From Thermoplasmata archaeon (GTDB lineage Archaea; Thermoplasmatota; Thermoplasmata; Methanomassiliicoccales; Methanomethylophilaceae): a stretch of DNA of 54,029 bases. This document shows positions 7,297 to 14,657 of the stretch, piece after piece; positions within the stretch are counted from its first letter, which is position 1; each line of letters opens with the position of its first letter. The position numbers were made by a program, and so were the translations under genes. The stretch is taken from NCBI GenBank assembly GCA_015063225.1, contig SUSU01000008.1, positions 1 through 54,029 of the forward strand, given 5' to 3'. The notes beneath the pieces were generated by a model. It was given only the letters and a program-made list of their open reading frames with translations. It was not told the DNA's origin and searched no databases.

Positions 7297-7623
7297 TCAC
7301 CCGCGCACGATTACGTACGCAGGGGTCTTCATGCCGGAGGTGTTGCGGCGGATCTTGTCGCCGGATTTAGAGAAGACTACTCCTCCGTTGCAGTCACATA
7401 CGAAATCTCCGAACAAACCGTACATCGGCTGCTTGTAGTCGGGCTTTCCTTGCCTGTCGGATACATAGATCCTGTTTCCTTCGACTACCATCTTTGGCAT
7501 CCGGTAATCGGGCTTAGCCCACAATCCGCACTTGTAGAACACGTTCTTGACAACTGCAAAGACAGGCGCCCCGAAATTGGGGTTTCCGTAACCGTCGTCC
7601 CTGTAGATGGTCATGTCCTCCAT
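7297..7623 (-). CDS. Small protein with an internal duplication, unknown
   Basis: Not recognised. The 108 residues are rich in Tyr, Gly, Asn and Pro and seem to contain two diverged copies of a unit: GNPNFGAPVF...FYKCGLWAKPDYRMP and GKPDYKQPMYG...FVCDCNG. The repeated theme is G/K-x-P-x-F/Y-x-x-P followed by an aromatic strand and a cysteine. There is no signal peptide or membrane segment. Coding is supported by ribosome-binding site GAGGTG ahead of the ATG, a minus-strand TATA box (TTTTATAACC near 7755-7764), a hairpin in the predicted leader and a terminator-like hairpin after the stop. The base composition is more AT-rich than in its neighbours, which hints at a recent arrival. Confidence 0.6.
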   Translation of the reverse strand: MEDMTIYRDDGYGNPNFGAPVFAVVKNVFYKCGLWAKPDYRMPKMVVEGNRIYVSDRQGKPDYKQPMYGLFGDFVCDCNGGVVFSKSGDKIRRNTSGMKTPAYVIVRG

Positions 7624-7638
7624 GCGAACACCTCATGC

Positions 7639-7660
7639 CCGCCGCTCTGACAAGCGGCGG
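7639..7660 (-). promoter_or_regulatory. Stem-loop in the leader of the 108-residue gene
   Basis: Inverted repeat CCGCCGCT (7639-7646) and AGCGGCGG (7653-7660), about 15 bases upstream of the start codon and just 5' of the ribosome-binding site. It could modulate translation. Confidence 0.4.
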
Positions 7661-7950
7661 AATACAAGGAAAACACCGGCTGACACTCCCATCGAGCCTC
7701 CTTAACCCGAAAGGACCGGCGTTTTGCTTGCGGAGAATGATAGGAAGTCTTAGGTTATAAAACCGATGGTCATTTTTGTTCATTTATGTTGAAAGTTTCA
7801 ATATTTTTATTGAAATGGTCAAATTTTATGAGAATCGACTCAATATTTTTCAAGGGTTTATAAACGACATGAAAACCCGTCTTTACGGATGGATTCATTG
7901 ACTGAAGGGTCTGCATTAGCGTTATAAGGCCAATCCGCATCCCGAGCATA
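7661..7950. promoter_or_regulatory. AT-rich divergent intergenic region
   Basis: No gene is seen in the 327 bases between the two small genes. The stretch is far more AT-rich than the rest of the window. It holds a minus-strand TATA box (near 7755-7764), an inverted repeat TTTCAAT (7796-7802) and ATTGAAA (7809-7815), and GTTATAAG (7921-7928), which lies 23-30 bases before the plus-strand ATG at 7951 and makes that gene leaderless. Confidence 0.5.
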
Positions 7951-8151
7951 ATGGCATACAACATGTACACCGCGGTCGCCGCGGTGATCTGCGCATTCGC
8001 GCTGTTCTTCCTCGTCAGCAGCCACCAGAACAGGGCCAACAGGGGTCAGGCGTTCTCCGTCTTCTCCCCCGGCGAGAAATACCTCGCGATTGGCCTGCTC
8101 GTAGGCGTGATCGTGTTTGCGATGTGGACCGCGGCATCCCTCGTCCTGTGA
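7951..8151 (+). CDS. Small two-helix membrane protein, unknown
   Basis: The 66 residues contain two predicted membrane helices, about residues 5-23 (AVAAVICAFALFFLV) and 46-64 (AIGLLVGVIVFAMW), joined by a polar loop with basic residues. No family recognised. A TATA box 27 bases upstream of the ATG implies a leaderless transcript, which supports this start. It meets the AddA-like gene end to end: the two stop codons are adjacent. Confidence 0.65.
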   Translation: MAYNMYTAVAAVICAFALFFLVSSHQNRANRGQAFSVFSPGEKYLAIGLLVGVIVFAMWTAASLVL

Positions 8152-11100
8152 TCAGTCCTTTCCCACATCCAGGGCCTCGATGACCTTGTCCGAGATTCCG
8201 GATTCAGGGATAAGTTCCACGGGATCCACCCCTCTTATGTCCTCGGAGGTCCAGACGATGAACGCCTCGACCTTCTTATCGGGGTAATACCGCTTTGCGC
8301 ACGCGGCATACACGCTCAGCTGGAGACGGTATTCATCGGCGTATTTCCTGGACGCATCGGTCTTCCAGTCGTAGACTAGGACTTTATCCTCCCCTACGGC
8401 CAGCAGGTCGATGTTCCCGTTGAGTGCGACCTTGCGACCGCGGACATCCAGATGGAGGGAGCACTGGAGTTCGGTGTTGAACATGTAGTTTCCCCTCAGT
8501 TTCTCGACCACTTTCTGGATGAACGCCAGTTCGGGCATCTCCTCGAAGGCCTTCTCGGAGATCTCCGTACCGTCGACCATCATCTGGGCCGCACGGTGGA
8601 CGCGGGTACCGTAGTTCATACCCTTGCCGATGCTCTTGTCCCCTTCGAAATCGGTCTCGTCGGAGAGACCCATGATGGCATGGACGGCCATTGATATGGG
8701 GCGGTCGTTACGGGCCGGGGGCATGACGGGCGGTTCGGACGTAGTCGTACCGACGACATCCTGCACGGCGATCTCATCCGTTCCCGGTTCGGAATCGGCT
8801 GTGGGATTGATGTACTTGAAGAACGCAGACCCGTTACTGGCGATCAGGCATACGTACTGTTTGGCACGGGAGATGGCGACGAAGAACAGGCGGCGCTCCT
8901 CGTTGTAATCGCGGGGCAGGCATTTGCGGACGAGCGAGGTCTTCCAGGAGTCGTCCATCACCACGTCCCCGTTGGCCATGGTAACGAGGGTCTTGGTGCA
9001 GCGTATCCCCATGGTCTCGGAGTACAGGAACAGTCCCCTGTCCTGGGAGGACGAGGGGAAAGTCTTCGAATCGAGGAACGGGATTATCACCAGGGGATAT
9101 TCGAGACCCTTCGACTTGTGTGCCGTCTGGATTATGACGGCGTTGCTGTCGGGGTGTCCGTCGACAGGGTAGCTCGTACGGTTCCTGATGTCCTCCTCGA
9201 TCATCGAGATGACCTCGGAGATGGTCATCAGGGAATCCCTGTGGGCGGTGGAGATGACATCGGAGATCGCCTGGGAGATATCGTTGTCGATGCCGTGGAA
9301 ACCGTACACGGTGGCGGTGAAATCGGACAGCCTGCGGGTCTTCCTGAGAAGGAGCTTGCGCATCGATTCCATCTGAGGCGGAAGGCTCCCGTCTTCGGAT
9401 GTCATCTCGGCGATCTCGTTCGCACTGTATCCCATGAATGCCAGGATGGGAACTATACCGCGGGTGTCGGTCTTGTTCTCAACGTACTTGAGCCAGGCTA
9501 AGAGGATCTTGCCCTCGGAAGTGTTCATTATCTGCATGTCGCCCTGCAGGAACGCAGGGATGTTGTACCGGCGGCAGGCACGGTAGATCATGCGGCAGGA
9601 CTCCGTCTTGCGGCAGAGCACCGCGACATCGCCGTAACGGGCTTCCCTCCAGCAGCCGCGGTCACGGTCGAACACCCTTGTCCTATCCCTGACGAAGGAG
9701 ATTATGCGGCGGACGGTCTCCTTCACCTCATCCTCTTTGGTTCCGCATTGGACCCTTTTGATCCATGTATCCTTCTCGAGATCGTCCGTTCCTGGGGAGA
9801 TCTCGCCCGCCATGATCTCCTGCGAGACATCGGGGTCGATCTCCTCGTTCTCGGTCGCTTTCACCGTCAGGGCGGTGTAGGATGTGTGGATGATGGCGCG
9901 GGAGCTGCGGTAGCTGGTGGAGAGCTGTATCCTAGCGATCTCCGAATCGTCGGGGATCGGATAGCGGACCCTCTGGACCCCATCATCGTTGAGGAACGAC
10001 CTCAGCGACCTGAGACGGGATTCGAACTTCGTGATGTTCTCCACCGAAACATACCTGAATCCGTATATGCCCTGCCTCCAATCGCCTACGACGCAGAGGT
10101 TGGGGTTCTTCAGGACCATCATCGAGATCATCATCTGCAGGGTGTTGGTATCCTGGAACTCGTCGACGATGAGATAATCGTAGGATGCGGGGCCCTCGCG
10201 GACCTCGGAGTTCTCGTAGAGGATTATGAAAGCGAAGCATGCGGTAAGACCGAAAGTCAGGTGGTCGCAGGAGACGCTCTTCCTGATGAACTCGTAATAG
10301 ATGTCGTGGATGGTCCGGAGAAGAGCCCCCCTGTCCTCGTGTGCAGCGGATGCCGCATCCTCGTAAGTGGGGTTCTTGCGGTCGTAGCCGTCAGCGAAGG
10401 AGGAGTTGATGCATTTGTCATCGGCGATCACCGGCTTCTTGTTCTTGCGTTCGGCGTTGTAATCGTCGATGGCCTGACGGATATACCCCTCCACGAGTTC
10501 CGGATTCCCGCGGAGTTCCAGAGGCTCACCCGCCGGACCGATGTCATCTGAATGCTTCCTGAGGTTGGAGCCGAACCACCCGCCGCTCTTCAGGGGGATG
10601 ATCCCCATGCACATGAGACGTTCTATCAGCTGATATACCGACAGCGGGTCGGATGCTATGATCGCCGGATAGTCGCCGTACTTCCCGTCGCTGCCGTACT
10701 CTTCCAGCCATTCGCTGATGAAACGCCTGAAGAAGACGCGGTTGATGGTCTCGTTCTCCGTGGTCGAGGCACTCGATGTGAGTTCCTCGTCGAAACGGAA
10801 GAACCTGCTGATGGTGCCGGGGGACCTCTTGACGATGCTGAGGCAGAATGAATCGAAGGTGCCCACGAACATCTCGCGTATGGAGGTGACTATCCTCTTG
10901 TACTCCTCCCGTAACCTGAACTGCTCGGCGGCGGGCTTCTGCTCGATGCCGTCCATGTAGTCCTTTGTAGCCCTTCCGATAAGGCGCTCCTGCATCTCCG
11001 CGGCGGCGTTCTTGGTGAATGTGAGCATCGCCACACGGCGCTTCTGCCCCTTGAGGCCGTCCCTGAGGATCTCCATGCAACGGGCGGTGACCGTATGGGT

Positions 11101-11184
11101 CTTACCCGTACCGGGCCCCGCGTCGACGACGACGAACCCCTCGCGGCGGGCGATGATGGTCTTCTGAGATTCGTTGTCGGTCAT
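8152..11184 (-). CDS. AddA-like UvrD-family helicase with C-terminal nuclease domain
   Basis: The 1010-residue protein is a superfamily 1A helicase fused to a RecB-type nuclease. Helicase motifs: Walker A GPGTGKT (23-29), motif Ia region LTFTKNAAAEM, Walker B IVDEFQDTN, GDWRQGIYGFR, and a motif VI-like RRLFFVAISRAKQY. The nuclease domain near the C-terminus shows GNIDLLA, YDWKTD and QLSVYA, the GxxDxx, DxK and QxxxY motifs of RecB/AddA nucleases. In bacteria AddAB unwinds and trims double-strand breaks for recombination. The partner gene lies directly upstream and overlaps by 4 bases (ATGA). Archaea usually resect with HerA-NurA and Mre11-Rad50, so this operon is unusual. The domains are firm; the complex and its role are inferred. 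Confidence 0.9.
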   Translation of the reverse strand: MTDNESQKTIIARREGFVVVDAGPGTGKTHTVTARCMEILRDGLKGQKRRVAMLTFTKNAAAEMQERLIGRATKDYMDGIEQKPAAEQFRLREEYKRIVTSIREMFVGTFDSFCLSIVKRSPGTISRFFRFDEELTSSASTTENETINRVFFRRFISEWLEEYGSDGKYGDYPAIIASDPLSVYQLIERLMCMGIIPLKSGGWFGSNLRKHSDDIGPAGEPLELRGNPELVEGYIRQAIDDYNAERKNKKPVIADDKCINSSFADGYDRKNPTYEDAASAAHEDRGALLRTIHDIYYEFIRKSVSCDHLTFGLTACFAFIILYENSEVREGPASYDYLIVDEFQDTNTLQMMISMMVLKNPNLCVVGDWRQGIYGFRYVSVENITKFESRLRSLRSFLNDDGVQRVRYPIPDDSEIARIQLSTSYRSSRAIIHTSYTALTVKATENEEIDPDVSQEIMAGEISPGTDDLEKDTWIKRVQCGTKEDEVKETVRRIISFVRDRTRVFDRDRGCWREARYGDVAVLCRKTESCRMIYRACRRYNIPAFLQGDMQIMNTSEGKILLAWLKYVENKTDTRGIVPILAFMGYSANEIAEMTSEDGSLPPQMESMRKLLLRKTRRLSDFTATVYGFHGIDNDISQAISDVISTAHRDSLMTISEVISMIEEDIRNRTSYPVDGHPDSNAVIIQTAHKSKGLEYPLVIIPFLDSKTFPSSSQDRGLFLYSETMGIRCTKTLVTMANGDVVMDDSWKTSLVRKCLPRDYNEERRLFFVAISRAKQYVCLIASNGSAFFKYINPTADSEPGTDEIAVQDVVGTTTSEPPVMPPARNDRPISMAVHAIMGLSDETDFEGDKSIGKGMNYGTRVHRAAQMMVDGTEISEKAFEEMPELAFIQKVVEKLRGNYMFNTELQCSLHLDVRGRKVALNGNIDLLAVGEDKVLVYDWKTDASRKYADEYRLQLSVYAACAKRYYPDKKVEAFIVWTSEDIRGVDPVELIPESGISDKVIEALDVGKD

Positions 11185-13952
11185 TCCTCATCACCCTCCG
11201 CGAATGAATCGTCGGCAAGCGGCGACATGCATAGTGCCAGATAGTTGCAGTAATTGCAAATCACCTTCTCGCGGGAAGGCTTGAACATGGGGAGGGAAAG
11301 GGACTCGTCGGCGGAGACCGCATCCTTCTCCAGGCGCTTTACGAAATCATCCAGGTAGGCCGGCGTGATGACGAGCCTGTTGTCGAACACCTTCACATCG
11401 CCGCAATAGGGGGCGATCTTGTTCAGGAATGTCTTGATGCCTTTCAGATTCGTTTTGACGGGATTGACGCCGATTACATTCGCCAGCGAAACCAGGGTGG
11501 AATCGCTGTCTATCCATCCGGGCTGTTCGGCATAATCCAATATCGCCGCGACCACTCTGTCCCAATTCTGGACGATGTTGGGATAGACTCCGCTGGACTT
11601 CGTGGACACATCATCGTAAACGGCATCCAAGACTCCGTATTTCCGGATGGATTCCGCGTCCGAAAGATCCTCGCAGACGATGGTGCGGACTATCCGGGAC
11701 ATGTCCCTTCCGTCACCTTCGGCGACCATCTCCGCACAGCGGTTCCCGAGATACACGAGATTGAAACTGATCGGACCGCAGTCGGGCCCGAGCCTCTCGC
11801 GAAGGGTCTGGAGGTAGATCAGGGGTTGGAACTCGTGGTTATCCTTGGGTTTCTCGGAGAAGGCCTTCATGATCTCATCGATGCTGTGGGCCTTCCCGGT
11901 CTTCCAATCGTAGATGTCATTGCCCACACGGAGATCGTACTTCGCAAAGAAGCTGTGACCGAGGGCGGAATCCATGAACTCCTCGGCGAGGCTGGAGCAC
12001 CTGTTACCGGTACGCTCATCCTCGGAGATGAGCAGGTTGGGGTATTTCCTTGTGGAATTATCGGAATCCATCTCCACTTGAGCGGGCCGCAGTGCGGTGA
12101 TGAATAGCATGGCGTTCTTCATCATCGTACGGAACCTCGACGCATCCACCTCGGAAAGGCAGGTCTGGGATATGCCGGAGTATTCCTTCAGGAGACGGTC
12201 CACGTACCCGTCGAAGCCCTCCATAGCGTAATCCGGGTAGCAGAAACAGAACTCGCAGAAGTCGTGGACGCAGTTGCCGAACAGGCTTGCACTGTTATCC
12301 TCGTTGTTGTTCTTGATCACCTTGTTGAAGGAGAACTTGAAGGGACAGTCGCACCAGCTGTTGTAGTCGGTCTTGGAGAATATGACATGCTTCCCCAAGG
12401 CACCGGCTGGGCGGGAGACGTCGGGGAGGACGAGAGCAGGGCTTTCGGGATGCCAGCTCCCGGGGACGATCTCGTTGCACAGCTGCTTGAAATGCTCCAC
12501 ATGCATGGCGCGTCCCTCGAGCTGGGAGATGGATTCGAATGTAAGGCAGGGAACGGTCTCCTTGCCGTTGGTCGCGGGACGTACGATGTAGTAACGGGTA
12601 TCACCCTGCTGGAGGAGGATGCGCATGCGTTTGGCCTCCTTCTCTTCGAAATCCATCGGATCGCGGATGTAGTCCTTACCCGCCGGGGAATTGTGCCAGG
12701 CATCATCGAGGCCTACGAAGAATATGATGGAGCGATCGATGTATACCGACTTCTTGCAGTCTGCGAGCAAGACTCCGCGGCGCTCGTCCTCGGGAATCTG
12801 CTCGTTGTGTTTGAGATCGTCGATGTTGTTGACCGCGTACTCGATATCGTTCAGATGTTCGCGGGTCACCTTCTCGTCGGTGAGGCCCATGTCACGCAGG
12901 AGGATCTTGACCGAACTGCGCCCGTTGCTCCTGGGAAGACGGTCCACTACACTTTCAAAGGTGTGTTCGCCGCGATACGTCCCGCTCAGGAGCTCGATGA
13001 GCTCGGTGGTCCTGTCGTCGGGTTTGGCGTATTGCGCAGGCGTGATCTTGCAGAGGAGATAGTTGTCTATCTTCGTCCAGAGGCCGGCCGGGGATGCACC
13101 GTACGCCGTGAAAAGGTCACGGACGTCCCCACATCTGACCGTGTTGTAGTTCAAGGCTGCATTCAGGAAACGAAGGTAGTCGCGGATGGGGGCGAGGTCC
13201 TTCACCGACAGGTTGTTCTTGAACGGGATCCCGCGACGGTAGAGGGCGCTGCGGACAGCCTCTGCGATGGATCCCCCGGAATCCAGGACGATGGCCACAT
13301 CCTCGCAGTTGTCGAGGGTGATGAGGTCGGCGATGCATTCGGCGATCTGACGGTCGTTGCCGATGGAATAGATGCGGTCGATGACGTAATCGGATTCGGG
13401 ATAATCCTCGAGGTCGGCATTGTCGATGTCCTCGCTGTCGGTGGGTTTCATCCTCTTATCTATAGAGGAGAACAACCCGACGTCGACGGTGACGACCTTG
13501 CGTCCGTTGAAGAAGGGGCTGTGATCGGCATCGAACATCCCCATGATCCCGTCGATGGGATGCGTCTGCATATACGCCTCGTATGCCTCCTTCTCTTTCC
13601 TCGAGAGGAGATAATCGCCCACTTCAGGGGTGTACCTCCTGATCTCACGGATCTTCTTGACCGTGCTGTGGGTGAAACGGAGACTGTGGCCGGTGATGTG
13701 CATTATCATACGGCTCACCTCGAGGTCTGAATCGGGAGTGGTACCGACTAGCTGTGTGGAGAGGGTATCGGCCAGTTTGCGGGGGGTGTAGGCGTAGCCG
13801 AACAGGACCTTCTCGGAACGGGCGTTCAGCGCGGTGACGAGAGGGGCATCGGAAGAGACCACGTAATCGGCCCCGAGACGGACGCATTCCTCGTGGATCT
13901 CATCTATGGACCTGACCTTCCTCATACGGAACTTACACTCACCCTCGCTCAT
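11181..13952 (-). CDS. AddB-like nuclease subunit with iron-sulfur cysteines
   Basis: The 923-residue protein is the likely partner of the downstream AddA-like helicase. A cysteine in a CPF motif (about residue 534) and a C-terminal C-x2-C-x5-C (about 898, CNYCNYLALC) match the four-cysteine 4Fe-4S staple of AddB nucleases. Between them are the nuclease motifs GNCVHDF, YDLRVGN, IYDWKTGK and FQPLIYLQ. The N-terminal half looks like a decayed helicase fold, and I see no Walker A P-loop, so motor activity probably rests with AddA alone. The gene overlaps its neighbours by 4 bases on each side. Similarity to bacterial AddB is at motif level only. Confidence 0.78.
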   Translation of the reverse strand: MSEGECKFRMRKVRSIDEIHEECVRLGADYVVSSDAPLVTALNARSEKVLFGYAYTPRKLADTLSTQLVGTTPDSDLEVSRMIMHITGHSLRFTHSTVKKIREIRRYTPEVGDYLLSRKEKEAYEAYMQTHPIDGIMGMFDADHSPFFNGRKVVTVDVGLFSSIDKRMKPTDSEDIDNADLEDYPESDYVIDRIYSIGNDRQIAECIADLITLDNCEDVAIVLDSGGSIAEAVRSALYRRGIPFKNNLSVKDLAPIRDYLRFLNAALNYNTVRCGDVRDLFTAYGASPAGLWTKIDNYLLCKITPAQYAKPDDRTTELIELLSGTYRGEHTFESVVDRLPRSNGRSSVKILLRDMGLTDEKVTREHLNDIEYAVNNIDDLKHNEQIPEDERRGVLLADCKKSVYIDRSIIFFVGLDDAWHNSPAGKDYIRDPMDFEEKEAKRMRILLQQGDTRYYIVRPATNGKETVPCLTFESISQLEGRAMHVEHFKQLCNEIVPGSWHPESPALVLPDVSRPAGALGKHVIFSKTDYNSWCDCPFKFSFNKVIKNNNEDNSASLFGNCVHDFCEFCFCYPDYAMEGFDGYVDRLLKEYSGISQTCLSEVDASRFRTMMKNAMLFITALRPAQVEMDSDNSTRKYPNLLISEDERTGNRCSSLAEEFMDSALGHSFFAKYDLRVGNDIYDWKTGKAHSIDEIMKAFSEKPKDNHEFQPLIYLQTLRERLGPDCGPISFNLVYLGNRCAEMVAEGDGRDMSRIVRTIVCEDLSDAESIRKYGVLDAVYDDVSTKSSGVYPNIVQNWDRVVAAILDYAEQPGWIDSDSTLVSLANVIGVNPVKTNLKGIKTFLNKIAPYCGDVKVFDNRLVITPAYLDDFVKRLEKDAVSADESLSLPMFKPSREKVICNYCNYLALCMSPLADDSFAEGDEE

Positions 13953-14425
13953 GTCGCAGACTCCTTCATACCGTCAATGCAGTGATTGTAGTTGTTCGTT
14001 GCTACCCCGCGGCAGCGGAGCAGCGGGGAACCGCAGTAGGGACAGGTGCGGAGGGCCGGGGCACGGTCGGGAGGGACGATGTACTCCCCTCCCTCCCCGT
14101 CGTCCGAGTACTCCACGCTGTCGGGCCCCATGTAGAGGCGTCCCTCGTGGATGTGCGCTCCTCCGAAACACAGCGAATCGGCGAGACTGGCACAGCAACA
14201 GACGACGATGCGGTTGCCGTCGGTAACGAGCCTCCCGGAACACTGCCCCTCGCCGGAGTAGATGTCCCTGGAGACCGCGTCGAGATGGCCGAACCGGATG
14301 CCGTATGCACGGCATTCGGAATCCATCCTCGGGTATTCGGACAGCCCCCTTTCGGCTTGATCCGACCGCGGATCCGCCGTGTCTTCGATTCTTTCCCTGG
14401 TGCCGTCCTGATTACCCTTTTCCAT
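13949..14425 (-). CDS. Small cysteine-rich protein with C-terminal zinc-ribbon half, first gene of the AddAB-like operon
   Basis: No family recognised. The 158 residues have a charged, probably disordered first third, a middle section with a Cys cluster (VVCCCASLADSLCFGG), and a CPYCG motif near residue 130 followed by a further Cys, suggesting a zinc ribbon. The stop codon overlaps the AddB-like start (ATGA), so translation is probably coupled and the protein may work with the helicase-nuclease. The ATG at 14425 is used; an internal ATG at about residue 34 is an alternative. The promoter is the minus-strand TATA near 14551-14560. It could equally be an unrelated leading gene. Confidence 0.6.
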   Translation of the reverse strand: MEKGNQDGTRERIEDTADPRSDQAERGLSEYPRMDSECRAYGIRFGHLDAVSRDIYSGEGQCSGRLVTDGNRIVVCCCASLADSLCFGGAHIHEGRLYMGPDSVEYSDDGEGGEYIVPPDRAPALRTCPYCGSPLLRCRGVATNNYNHCIDGMKESAT

Positions 14426-14527
14426 GTCGGTTCCTGCCTGGGTGATGATATCCGGCGGCCCTTACACCCATCGGACCGCGGACGGCTCGGATTCACTTCC
14501 GCCGTCGGAGATACATGTCTCTCGGAG

Positions 14528-14560
14528 TATAAATAGTTACCAATGTTATGTAACTTTATA
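14528..14560. promoter_or_regulatory. Symmetrical TATA region upstream of the AddAB-like operon
   Basis: TATAAATAGTTAC (14528-14540) and GTAACTTTATA (14550-14560) form an inverted repeat around a 9-base centre, with a TATA box on each strand. The minus-strand box (TATAAAGTTAC read leftward) would drive the AddAB-like operon with a leader of about 100 bases. The palindrome may be an operator. No plus-strand gene follows, so the other box may be only a by-product of the symmetry. Confidence 0.45.
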
Positions 14561-14599
14561 CACGAAGGGCCGATAAAATGCCCTGAAAATAACAAGAAA

Positions 14600-14638
14600 A
14601 ATGAATAAAAAAAAGGAAAACGGCCCGTTTCCGGGCCG
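14600..14638 (-). terminator. Terminator of the ribonucleotide reductase gene
   Basis: Stem CGGCCCG (14621-14627) and CGGGCCG (14632-14638). Read leftward it is followed by TTTTCCTTTTTTTTATTC, a strong T-run, 20 bases after the nrdJ stop. Confidence 0.8.
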
Positions 14639-14657
14639 AAATGGTTTAGGAGAGATA

